Source: Flammeovirgaceae bacterium
GTDB taxonomy: Bacteria; Bacteroidota; Bacteroidia; Cytophagales; Cyclobacteriaceae
Assembly: GCA_003232185.1 (NCBI GenBank)
Contig: QIMC01000390.1
Span: forward strand, 1 to 35,046
Direction: 5' to 3'
DNA length: 35,046 bases
Shown here: in pieces, positions 1 to 9,148 of the stretch
Layout: every line of letters starts with the position of its first letter
Position numbering within the stretch: the stretch's first letter is position 1
Translations under genes and position numbers: made by a program
Notes under the pieces: model-generated
What the model saw: the letters and a program-made list of their open reading frames with translations, nothing else
What the model was told of the DNA's origin: nothing
Database searches by the model: none

Positions 1-350
<350 letters not shown>

Positions 351-457
351 AAGGATTTACCACGTGCAATTTTTAATAACGTTACTCCAGTTACTTCCAT
401 GTCAAAGAAATTGATTCACGCCACCGAGCGTGAGACTCACCGTAAGGGTGAGTAAAG

Positions 458-483
458 CCCGCCTTCGCCAAGGCTATGGCGGG
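458..483. repeat. Palindromic hairpin in the 23S-5S spacer
   Basis: cccgcc-ttcgccaaggctat-ggcggg, 6-bp outer stem; core gccttcgccaaggctatggcg resembles gcctccgctaaagctatggcg found in the repeats at ~828 and ~3000. Confidence 0.6.
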
Positions 484-484
484 T

Positions 485-621
485 AAAGATTATATGGTGT
501 CCCGTCCCGATAACTATCGGGAATCGGGAGGCGCCGGGGTCCACCCCTGCCTTTGGCAGGCAGGTCTATCATTCCGAACAGTTCGGAAGGTATACCAGGG
601 ATGCCCTGGGAGCTGTAAACC
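485..621 (+). pseudogene. Partial 5' duplication of the 5S rRNA gene interrupted by palindromic segments
   Basis: Three exact blocks shared with the downstream 5S in the same order: aaagattatatggtg (485-499 vs 622-636), gcgccggggtccacc (531-545 vs 643-657), cattccgaacag (570-581 vs 664-675). The sequence between blocks is hairpin-forming and absent from the 5S. Confidence 0.7.
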
Positions 622-627
622 AAAGAT

Positions 628-742
628 TATATGGTGATTATTGCGCCGGGGTCCACCTCTCTCCATTCCGAACAGAGCAGTTAAGCCCGGCCGCGCTGAT
701 GGTACTGCCTTCACCGGTGGGAGAGTAAGTCGTCGCCAGCCT
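628..742 (+). rRNA. 5S ribosomal RNA
   Basis: Canonical 5S core 'ccattccgaacagagcagttaagcccggccgcgctgatggtactgcc...ggtgggagagtaagtcgtcgccagcc' just after 23S; ends approximate. Confidence 0.93.
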
Positions 743-747
743 TTATT

Positions 748-780
748 AAAGGGTACTACTGAGAAGTAGTGCCCTTTTTT
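748..780 (+). terminator. Rho-independent terminator of the rRNA operon
   Basis: aaagggtactact-gaga-agtagtgccctttttt: long stem with one G-T pair followed by a T run. Confidence 0.85.
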
Positions 781-797
781 ATTGCCTCCACAAACTA

Positions 798-950
798 ACT
801 TCTTTAAAAAATCGTTCCATAGCTGTGCCTCCGCTAAAGCTATGGCGACACGCGGAATGGCTATGTGCATATTTTTTGTCCCGAGTACTCGGGACCTGGG
901 AACAAAAATACCTGCGACTTATACCACACAGTACACTGAACTTAACACTA
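798..950 (-). repeat. Partial inverted copy of the 2881-3096 element
   Basis: Near-identical to the reverse complement of 2883-3039, ending in the same aacttaacacta terminus; contains perfect palindrome gtcccgagtactcgggac (878-895). Confidence 0.85.
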
Positions 951-1144
951 AAATGTAATCAGTTAAGGCTCAAAATGAATTTCTAATACATAATTCGGTT
1001 AAAATAGTATGCTGTACCTGTATTTATCCTTCGTCAAACGAGTTCCTTATTCTTCGGTTGTTTTGATATGCTTATGCTGGTGGATTTTCCGATTTTTACT
1101 TATAAATGCTAACATCTGTCCTGTATATTACCGATGTTTGTACA

Positions 1145-1606
1145 ATGCTACTAAAAGATCTGCACAATTTATTCCTGATATCGGGGCTCCTTTTAGCGGT
1201 ATCATGTTCTACACCTGAGCAACCGGAGTTTATTAATATAAAAGATCTCAAGGTTCATGAATTTACTGATGAACAGATAACACTTACAGGTGTAGCCATA
1301 CTTTTTAATCCCAATAGATACTCTATTACCGTAAAAGAAATTGATATTTCTGTTCAAGTAAATAATCATGCGATTGGGAAAGTAAAACAAATTGGCGAAG
1401 TCAAAGTCCCTTCTAATTCTGAATTTGAGGTCCCGCTAAATGTCACTTTTGCCCCCCAAGATGTTTACGACAACCTCCTAAGCGGCTTAATTAACTATAT
1501 AATGAAAGGTAAGTTCGCGGTACACTATACTGGATATATACGAATAAAGGTGTCTGGCTTGGTTTTTAAAGTAGCTGTAGATCATAAGGGAAATGTAAAG
1601 ATCTAG
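1145..1606 (+). CDS. LEA type 2-like lipoprotein
   Basis: ORF 1106-1606; internal ATG at 1145 places a signal peptide with lipobox-like LLLAVSC near the N-terminus; beta-rich 'TLTGVAILFNPNRYSITVKEIDISVQVN...VPLNVTF' resembles LEA_2/WHy domains. Confidence 0.7.
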   Translation: MLLKDLHNLFLISGLLLAVSCSTPEQPEFINIKDLKVHEFTDEQITLTGVAILFNPNRYSITVKEIDISVQVNNHAIGKVKQIGEVKVPSNSEFEVPLNVTFAPQDVYDNLLSGLINYIMKGKFAVHYTGYIRIKVSGLVFKVAVDHKGNVKI

Positions 1607-1607
1607 G

Positions 1608-2870
1608 TCAACCTACCACTACTTTACTTAAATTCTCCAGTACTAAATATTCTTGAGCCAATTGCCGGATTTTTATACTGTCAATTTCCATTATAGTTTG
1701 GACATAATTCTGATAAAAGCTATAGTCCAGTCCGCCATAATGAATGGTTTTAAACTTATCAGCCAGGGCAAAAGGGGTATCTGTTTCAGATATAAATGTG
1801 CCCAGCATGTAGTTTTTTACCGTGTCAAGTTCTTCGTTTGAGACCAACTCATTTTGCAGGATCTTGATTTCTTTTATAATTTCATTAATAGTTTGATCTC
1901 TGAATTCTTTTTTCACTTCTGTACTGATAACTAACATACTGTTGTGTTTGAGACAACTAATTCCAGAATGTATGCCATATGTGTACCCCTTATCTTCTCT
2001 GATATTACGCATCAATCGGGAACCGAAATAACCTCCAAGAATCTCGTTTACTACCAGTATAGCATTGAAGTCAGGGTGGTGGCGATTAATAAATGTCATT
2101 CCCATCCGTACTGAGGATTGCAAGCTTTCCTCTTTTTCTATTAGCAAACTCGATGGGTTATATTTATATGGCAATACTGTAGATTCTAATCGAGAAAATT
2201 TTGGAATTTGACCAATTAACTCATTGATCCTTTTCAGATCATCTTCGGTCACCTTTCCTGCAACTACTATTTCGAAATTCCCTTCCAGTTGCTTAGTATA
2301 GAACTCAGAGACCAGCTCAGCTGTGGTATTGTCAATATCTTCGCTATTCAAAGATCTTCCGTATGGATGCTCTTTCCCAAATACGTTTCCAGTAAATTTT
2401 TGAGCAGCAATGAAGCTGTTCTTTTCAAGGTCCACCAATAATTGTTGCTTCTTCAGCTGTTTTATATTTTGGAGTTCAGCATCTCTGAAGGCAGGCTTAC
2501 TGATAATTTCTACGATTACTGGTAACAAAGTAGCAAGGTGCTTGGTTAGCAGGTGGATAGACAGGGTAATGCGGTCAAATCCTGGGATCACTTCCACAAA
2601 AGCACCTAGGTTATCAAATACCATAGAAACTTCTTGCGCTGATTTCGATATGGTACCCTCTGTGAGCATTTTTCCAGTGAAATAGCTAAGACCGGGTTTG
2701 GTTTCGAACCATTTTCCTGCCTTGAAAATGATTTCCAGTCGCATCACTGGTTGTTGTCCAGCATTTAAGTAAAACAAGGGAACCCCATTGTTCAAGCACA
2801 CTTCTTTTGCCTCTTGAAGTGATACCTGATCAATTGGTTGTATGATCGGGGCAATTGTTCTATCCGGCAT
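1608..2870 (-). CDS. M16 family metallopeptidase-like protein, apparently non-catalytic subunit
   Basis: M16 fold; 'GGYFGSRLMRNIREDKGYTYG' matches the M16 R/Y region; the expected HxxEH zinc site is replaced by 'GLSYFTGKMLTEGT'. Confidence 0.88.
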   Translation of the reverse strand: MPDRTIAPIIQPIDQVSLQEAKEVCLNNGVPLFYLNAGQQPVMRLEIIFKAGKWFETKPGLSYFTGKMLTEGTISKSAQEVSMVFDNLGAFVEVIPGFDRITLSIHLLTKHLATLLPVIVEIISKPAFRDAELQNIKQLKKQQLLVDLEKNSFIAAQKFTGNVFGKEHPYGRSLNSEDIDNTTAELVSEFYTKQLEGNFEIVVAGKVTEDDLKRINELIGQIPKFSRLESTVLPYKYNPSSLLIEKEESLQSSVRMGMTFINRHHPDFNAILVVNEILGGYFGSRLMRNIREDKGYTYGIHSGISCLKHNSMLVISTEVKKEFRDQTINEIIKEIKILQNELVSNEELDTVKNYMLGTFISETDTPFALADKFKTIHYGGLDYSFYQNYVQTIMEIDSIKIRQLAQEYLVLENLSKVVVG

Positions 2871-2880
2871 AAAAATGCTG

Positions 2881-3096
2881 GCTAGTGTTAAGTTCAGTGT
2901 ACTGTGTGGTATAAGTCGTAGGTATTTTTGTCCCTAGGTCTTCGAGTACTCGGGACAAAAAATATGCACATAGCCGCCATTCCGCGTGTCGCCATAGCTT
3001 TAGCGGAGGCACAGCTACGTAAGTATTTTTTAAAGAAGTATGGGGCAAAAAGAGCAAGACTTGGTTTGGCTAAAGTATGCTTAACTTAACACTAGC
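2881..3096. mobile_element. MITE-like non-coding element with 14-bp terminal inverted repeats
   Basis: Left end gctagtgttaagtt (2881-2894), right end aacttaacactagc (3083-3096), exact inverted repeats; internal stem-loops including tatttttgtccc...gggacaaaaaata; second copy at 798-950. Confidence 0.55.
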
Positions 3097-4315
3097 TGTC
3101 AAAGTTGAATAATAAACTGAATCTAAGGGTTTCAGCAAGCGGATGTTCTTGCTCAGTAGGGATTAAATAGGCAAAATCAAGCCCGAATACCTGGTACCTG
3201 AAACCTAAACCTATGGTAAAATATTTCCTGTTTCCTTTATTTTGGTTCTCGTAGAAATAGCCAGCACGGGCTGCAAACAGGTCATTGTACCAATACTCGG
3301 CTCCTATAGAAATCATAACCTCTTGCATTTCTTCACTAAACCCATCGGGTGCGTCAAAAAATGAACCAAACATTCCGGAGATTACGCCGCGGTTGGGATC
3401 CTTTCCTTTTGAAATTTCAGGATCTCCATTTGGATCAAATACAATATCTCCATTTTCGTCAGTTTCATAGATTGGAGGAGTTGGAACCATTAATTTGTTG
3501 AAATCCAAGGATAATGTAATGGTATTATACGCATCGAAGTTAGCCGTCCACGCTGTTCCCAATCGTAAATTCGTGGGTAAAAAATCTTTGGTTTCATTAT
3601 TTAGATAAGAGATCTTACCTCCAATGTTGGAAATAGATCCTGCAAATGAGATACTGGAAGTACTGGCACCCATTTGGAGGTCAGTTTTGTAATACACTGC
3701 AATATCTCCTGCAACTGATGTACCGGCCTTGACATCACTTCCTAAAGAAGCAATGTTTTGACTGATATTGCTATGAATAAATCGTAGACTAACTCCCACT
3801 CCAAGCTTTTCACTCAATTTACGTGAATAGGTGCCCCCTAATGACCATTCACGGGGTCGTACACTTCCATTTGAGACACCATTATCATTGAACAGGTCTA
3901 TATCCCCCAAATCAAAGTATCGTAATTCCATACCTACTGCTTGATCATCTGATAACTTGTAGTAACCTGATAGGTAAGACAAGGACATGTCGTTTACGAT
4001 TTTGCCTAACCAAGGAGTATAGTTTAAAGAAAACCCCATCTTCTTTTCTGCAAACGCCAGTTTCCCAGCATTCCAAAAAATGGCATTCGCATCTGCGCTG
4101 AGCGCCGATCCGGCATCTCCCATGCCTGCCGCTCTGGCATCAGGAGTAATTGACAAAAACCCGACTGCGGTGGTAATAACTCTTCTGGTGGTGTCTTGCC
4201 CTACAAATTGACCAAAACTAGAGTGAATTGAACCTAATTGTATCAATCCAAGAATTGCACCAAATATTAATTTATTATTCATTCCTATTCTTTTCAGGAT
4301 CACAAATTTAATCAT
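3092..4315 (-). CDS. porV: Type IX secretion system outer membrane protein PorV (LptO)
   Basis: 'VGFLSITPDARAAGMGDAGSALSADANAIFWNAGKLAF' signature, beta-barrel pattern, adjacent to porU; ATGA overlap with the porU stop. Alternative start at 4282 (MNNKLIFG). Confidence 0.93.
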   Translation of the reverse strand: MIKFVILKRIGMNNKLIFGAILGLIQLGSIHSSFGQFVGQDTTRRVITTAVGFLSITPDARAAGMGDAGSALSADANAIFWNAGKLAFAEKKMGFSLNYTPWLGKIVNDMSLSYLSGYYKLSDDQAVGMELRYFDLGDIDLFNDNGVSNGSVRPREWSLGGTYSRKLSEKLGVGVSLRFIHSNISQNIASLGSDVKAGTSVAGDIAVYYKTDLQMGASTSSISFAGSISNIGGKISYLNNETKDFLPTNLRLGTAWTANFDAYNTITLSLDFNKLMVPTPPIYETDENGDIVFDPNGDPEISKGKDPNRGVISGMFGSFFDAPDGFSEEMQEVMISIGAEYWYNDLFAARAGYFYENQNKGNRKYFTIGLGFRYQVFGLDFAYLIPTEQEHPLAETLRFSLLFNFDS

Positions 4316-7300
4316 TTTATTAATATCATTTTTCTATTTTCGATATTTTTGTCACTACTGGTCAATGATTTAACAATCACCTGATATAGATAAATACCCC
4401 TTTTTAGCTCAATCCCATTACTATTAGTGCCATTCCAGGTGGTACCTTCTATAGAGGACGGACTATTTTCATAATTAGTCAAAATTTGATGTACAAGCTT
4501 ACCCTGCTGATCAAATATTCGAACCTCTACCTCTAATGTCGCTCCTGGTTGATTGTGGTCTATAAGAAAAGTAGTAGATTCTCTAAAGGGGTTTGGGTAA
4601 TTCAATACCCGGCTTAACTCTAGTCTGTCACCATCAAAAACATAAAAGTCCAGACTTGCGTCATTCGAATTATTATATACATCCCAAACTTTCACATTTA
4701 TGGTTTGTTTCCCTTCATCTAAATCATCAATAGGGTAACGCACCCAACCACTTTGATAACTATCTAAATCAGCCGTAAAAAAATCATTCAGAACAAACTC
4801 TTTTTGGGAGTTTAGTAACGCTGATATATCTTGTCCAATTCCTATATTTGAGATATTTATTCCGCTTTTATCAGTTATCCTGGCTAAGAGCACTGTGCTA
4901 TTCCCAGTAGATCCTCCATCAACAAATGAAGTATCGTCCATAAATAACGTGATTTGGGGCGGTACATTGTCTAAAGGGGCATTATTATTACTTCCGCCAA
5001 TGATAAATGAGTTTGTAGCTCCGCCTGCATCCTCTAACCCATTGGAACTGAGAGCATATAGACTGATTTTCCCTTGACCTGTCTGATAATTAATATTTTT
5101 AGGAACCACAAAATTTACCTCGAATTGCCCGGATTTAATACTAGCCTGTCCCCTGAAGATTACACTGTTCCGCTCCTTGAAAGTGAAGGTTCGCCCTCCC
5201 TCGCTTCCCAGTGTTTCGGTAGTAGTTTCTTTATCAAAAACCGTTATTTCTGCCGTACCTTCATAATTCAGTATTGGCTCTCCTGCCTCATTGGTAACTG
5301 TTCCCTTCATTCGTACCATACTGAGTGCGTGAACAGTATCTCCAGCAGCTAATCCATCCGCTGCAATTTCAGTAATTCTCAGGTTTTTCCTGGGATAAGA
5401 CAACTTCATAGAAGGGTCACCTAAAAGAGCAAAATTGCGATTGGCGACTATAGCATAACTATCATTTTTGGTGTATTTAAATATATCTCCCAGTGTGGGA
5501 TATCCGGAGTCCGTAAGCTCCAGGGCAATTTCATAAAAGGCCCTGTTTAATATGAAATTTTTGCTGGCAAATACAGGACGTGCAGTGGTTACCAGTCCTA
5601 TCGCACCTCCTTGTGGATTAATAATTAGTTTTTCAGCTCCTGATATCCGTTTTGGGTCATCATGCCTCCCAAACTCACAGGTTGCAGTAACAAATAAGGG
5701 CAATCGATCAAAGTTGTCCCAGCTATCGATCATTTGATGATCTAGAATGGTTTCATCTGCCCATCGAAATTCACTGCCGTGACCAGTGTAATTGATTATC
5801 AATGCTCCTTTTTTAATGGCTTCTTCAATGGCCTGATTAACAGCATCTGCTGATTCGCCATTAGGTGTTTGATCCTGAGGGAATGCATCCATGTAAATTT
5901 TATGGACATTGAAGTCTTGATTGGAGGTATCAACCATAGTGGCCAATCGGTCAGCATCTCTTTGATGAAGATTAAAATCTCCGTCATCTGCTACGTAATA
6001 AATATCCTGACGCCAAGAACCCAGAGTTGCGGGACTGGAAGCGTAATGAATCAGTTTGTCTACTACTCCTCGGGCCTCCTGTACTGTAGTGACTGGTAAA
6101 CGCCCTACGCTGATATCCAGAATATGCCCTCCTACACCCGATAACTCCTCCGACCAGATGCCTTCATCTTCATCTAAGAACCCAAAGTAGTCGTCTGAGT
6201 TGTGGCTATATATTGGATCCACCGAGTTTCGGGATTGATAAGTTGGGACATAGTTGGTATTGTTTTGGATAATGTTCTTGTAATCAAATGAACATCGCCC
6301 AAATAGTAGTAAATATTTTAGATCAGAACTCCTCTGATACAGATACCTGGCAAAATCCCTAATAGCTGTGACATCTTGCCCCCCTGAACTAAATTCATTA
6401 TAGATTTCCTGAGGTGTGACCACTTGTACTTCCAAGAGATCGTTTTGAGTACGAAAAGCTGCAAGTCTTTCAGCTTCGATTGTAAACATAGGGTGCGCAA
6501 CTATTAGCAGATTAGGAACCCGCATTCCGTGCAGATCCTGGTTGGCAACAGGTTGCGAAGCCAATGGCAACGGAAAATCACTACCTGAAAACACCACATA
6601 TTCCTTTAGAGACTGAGTAAGAGCTCCAAATTTTGCTTGGTTTTCGGCCAGGGTAAATTCCTGTATAACCGAGTTTCGGGGATCACTAATATCCCAAATT
6701 ACGGTTTCTTGATTAACATTATTTATCCGAAAGGTGCTGGTGGTATTATTCAAGCCGGCGGGAGAACTGAAGAAAGTGACAGAACCGTACTGTTCTAGGG
6801 GGCTTTCATAGGATACCATTAGATTGTCGAACAGGCCATTCCCTGCAGCGCTGAAGGAGACTCGAATGTCGAAGGACCCCTGCTGATTAACTTGACTTTG
6901 GTCGACCACCAGGGTATCGGTTGCTACCACTCCTTTGTCATCGTAAATACCAGACCCTACTCCAGAAACTTCAATGAATCCGATATTTGATCCGTTAAGG
7001 CTGAAACTGAAGTTGGCTTTTTCCTTACTGCGATTAAGCACGGTAGAGATGACCTTAACAGATGTACCCTGCGTTAGCGGGGGGATATCCGAAAAATGTA
7101 TATCCAAAGCTTTTGAAGCACTAACCAGTTCTCCATACCATTCCCGGCCAGAACTTAAAATATTGCGAAGTTCTGACTCATGATAAGCATAACCAATATA
7201 ACTGCTAACTATAGGGTGGTCATTGCCCTTGTTGGTCACTATTTCCATTCGTTTGCCAGGCTGACTACCTATAGTGAGAAAGTAATAGACAGTATCTGCG

Positions 7301-7707
7301 TAGAGGTTTTTTTGATAAACCAAGTGTCCATCGTTGTTAATGAACTCCAGGTTTGGACCTTCAGCAAAGAATAAAAGGTAATCAGCTGGATCGAATGAGT
7401 CATCATCTAAACCTACGCTGTAAAATGCGCTTTCTTGAAGATCATCTGGCCTGCTGGCTTGATTGCTCTGAGGCAACATACCTCCACCTTGACCAAAAAT
7501 CTGAATATTATCCGTTTTCAAGGTTGCCGGGTTAAATCCTGCATTTTTTAGGGTTTCAAAATCTACTTTATAGATTCCTTTTGAAGTGACTCCCAACTTC
7601 ACCCACTGACCTGAAGCCAATACCGATGAATTCTGAGCCACTACCGTAAAGCTCAGGCAGCACAGTATTACTATATGATAATATTTTAAGGCACTAAGGG
7701 AATTCAT
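4312..7707 (-). CDS. porU: Type IX secretion system sortase PorU (C25 gingipain-like)
   Basis: C25 motifs 'INYTGHGSEFRWADE' and 'LFVTATCEFGRHDDP'; C-terminal FlgD-like/T9SS tail 'NYPNPFRESTTFLI...KRGIYLYQVIV'. Confidence 0.94.
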   Translation of the reverse strand: MNSLSALKYYHIVILCCLSFTVVAQNSSVLASGQWVKLGVTSKGIYKVDFETLKNAGFNPATLKTDNIQIFGQGGGMLPQSNQASRPDDLQESAFYSVGLDDDSFDPADYLLFFAEGPNLEFINNDGHLVYQKNLYADTVYYFLTIGSQPGKRMEIVTNKGNDHPIVSSYIGYAYHESELRNILSSGREWYGELVSASKALDIHFSDIPPLTQGTSVKVISTVLNRSKEKANFSFSLNGSNIGFIEVSGVGSGIYDDKGVVATDTLVVDQSQVNQQGSFDIRVSFSAAGNGLFDNLMVSYESPLEQYGSVTFFSSPAGLNNTTSTFRINNVNQETVIWDISDPRNSVIQEFTLAENQAKFGALTQSLKEYVVFSGSDFPLPLASQPVANQDLHGMRVPNLLIVAHPMFTIEAERLAAFRTQNDLLEVQVVTPQEIYNEFSSGGQDVTAIRDFARYLYQRSSDLKYLLLFGRCSFDYKNIIQNNTNYVPTYQSRNSVDPIYSHNSDDYFGFLDEDEGIWSEELSGVGGHILDISVGRLPVTTVQEARGVVDKLIHYASSPATLGSWRQDIYYVADDGDFNLHQRDADRLATMVDTSNQDFNVHKIYMDAFPQDQTPNGESADAVNQAIEEAIKKGALIINYTGHGSEFRWADETILDHQMIDSWDNFDRLPLFVTATCEFGRHDDPKRISGAEKLIINPQGGAIGLVTTARPVFASKNFILNRAFYEIALELTDSGYPTLGDIFKYTKNDSYAIVANRNFALLGDPSMKLSYPRKNLRITEIAADGLAAGDTVHALSMVRMKGTVTNEAGEPILNYEGTAEITVFDKETTTETLGSEGGRTFTFKERNSVIFRGQASIKSGQFEVNFVVPKNINYQTGQGKISLYALSSNGLEDAGGATNSFIIGGSNNNAPLDNVPPQITLFMDDTSFVDGGSTGNSTVLLARITDKSGINISNIGIGQDISALLNSQKEFVLNDFFTADLDSYQSGWVRYPIDDLDEGKQTINVKVWDVYNNSNDASLDFYVFDGDRLELSRVLNYPNPFRESTTFLIDHNQPGATLEVEVRIFDQQGKLVHQILTNYENSPSSIEGTTWNGTNSNGIELKRGIYLYQVIVKSLTSSDKNIENRKMILIK

Positions 7708-7729
7708 TGTTTTTTAACTAAGCTGACTG

Positions 7730-8428
7730 TCAACGTCGTTGATATTGCCACATAAAAGACAATACCAAGTACAACAACATGATCACCGGAATGGCAGTAA
7801 TTCCCATTGCCAGGCCAGTAATCAACGAGATCAAAATTAGGATATACCTGTATTTATTGTCGGTCCAACCTAAATTTTTAAATTTGAAACCAAACAATCT
7901 GATTTTCGACACCAGTAGGTAGCATAAAATAGCCAGCATCAAAAGCCAAAAAGTCGGGTTTTCTAACCCAAGACGTAATTTTTCACTATTTTGGTAAATA
8001 AGAGCAGGGAAACTGCTAATGAACAAAGCGATTGCCGGAGTGGGTAACCCAATAAAATTAATACTCTGCTCTGAGTCAATATTAAACCTGGCCAATCGCA
8101 GGGCAGAAAACAAGGTCAGTGCAAATGAAAAATATGGCCAGGGGTCAGGTAAATAAGCTGAGCTGAGGGAGTAGAGGATGGTTGATGGCAATAAACCAAA
8201 TGATATGAGGTCAGCCAAGGAATCCAATTGCTTTCCTATGTCCGAAGAAACTCCAAGGCTCCTGGCTACTAATCCATCAAGTAGATCAAGCACTGCACAA
8301 ATCCAGATCATGTATACCGCCAACTGGATTTGAAGATTCAAAGCCCAGACAACCCCCAAACAGCCACATAGCAGATTGGTAAGAGTAATCAGATTAGGTA
8401 AAAAACGTAAAGGGCTCTCTTTGACCAT
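7730..8428 (-). CDS. pssA: CDP-diacylglycerol--serine O-phosphatidyltransferase
   Basis: CDP-alcohol phosphotransferase motif 'DGLVARSLGVSSDIGKQLDSLAD'; ORF runs to 8506, but the start at 8428 falls just after the preceding gene's stop. Confidence 0.9.
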   Translation of the reverse strand: MVKESPLRFLPNLITLTNLLCGCLGVVWALNLQIQLAVYMIWICAVLDLLDGLVARSLGVSSDIGKQLDSLADLISFGLLPSTILYSLSSAYLPDPWPYFSFALTLFSALRLARFNIDSEQSINFIGLPTPAIALFISSFPALIYQNSEKLRLGLENPTFWLLMLAILCYLLVSKIRLFGFKFKNLGWTDNKYRYILILISLITGLAMGITAIPVIMLLYLVLSFMWQYQRR

Positions 8429-8429
8429 T

Positions 8430-9074
8430 CTATACAATTGCACAAAAAGGATTGGTTCTTTTTTCTTGGCCCACAGTAGTTGATGGCCCATGACCAGAAT
8501 ACACAATTACCTCATCAGGCAATGAAAACATCTTTTCATGGATGCTCCTAATCAATGTCTGATAGTCACCTCCGGGCAGGTCCGTACGTCCGATACTGTT
8601 TTGGAAAAGAACATCGCCTCCAAAACATACCTTGGAGTCGTCATGATAAAACGCAAGATGCCCCGGAGAATGGCCCGGCATCAAAAGTACCTTTAATACT
8701 GTATTTCCAAACTTCAGAGTACCTGGTGATTTAATAAAGATATCAACATCAGTTTCCTGATATTTTGGAAATCCATAATTAGGGGCATAAACCTTTACCG
8801 AGGCCAATACTTCCATTTCTCCTTCGGGGATCGCCAAGGGGACCTGATACTTGTCTTTTACGTATTGGTTTCCCAGAACATGATCAATATGGCAATGTGT
8901 ATTGACAACCTGAGTGATTTTGATTTTATTATCGCTGATAAATTGGGATAAAGCATGTTGTTCTGGTAGTTCATAGCATCCTGGATCCAAGACTATACCC
9001 TCACCTGTTTCATCATATATCACATAAGTATTCTCCTGAAATGAACCGAAAACAAAGGACTCTGACTTTAACAT
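8430..9074 (-). CDS. MBL-fold metallo-hydrolase (glyoxalase II-like)
   Basis: 'THCHIDHVLGN', 'LLMPGHSPGHLAFY', 'GGDVLFQNSIGRTDLPGGD'; likely start MLKSESFVFG at 9074 within ORF 8430-9155. Confidence 0.9.
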   Translation of the reverse strand: MLKSESFVFGSFQENTYVIYDETGEGIVLDPGCYELPEQHALSQFISDNKIKITQVVNTHCHIDHVLGNQYVKDKYQVPLAIPEGEMEVLASVKVYAPNYGFPKYQETDVDIFIKSPGTLKFGNTVLKVLLMPGHSPGHLAFYHDDSKVCFGGDVLFQNSIGRTDLPGGDYQTLIRSIHEKMFSLPDEVIVYSGHGPSTTVGQEKRTNPFCAIV

Positions 9075-9148
9075 GTACCTGATAAATGATTGATGTAAAT
9101 TTGTGTAATAATTAGCAAATATCCACATCACATACTTTAATTTGGTGC

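Noticed and set aside
514-870. 118-aa minus-strand ORF
   Set aside because: Runs antisense through the 5S gene, the 5S duplicate, the terminator and the repeat; no protein-like features.
1009-1390. Small ORFs 1009-1218 (+) and 1202-1390 (-)
   Set aside because: Overlap the better-supported lipoprotein CDS; no recognisable domain or start context.
2860-3057. 65-aa minus-strand ORF
   Set aside because: Lies almost entirely in the MITE-like element; its frame is not preserved in the other copy.
5074-7535. Small ORFs antisense to or overlapping porU
   Set aside because: Shadow ORFs without signal peptides or known motifs.
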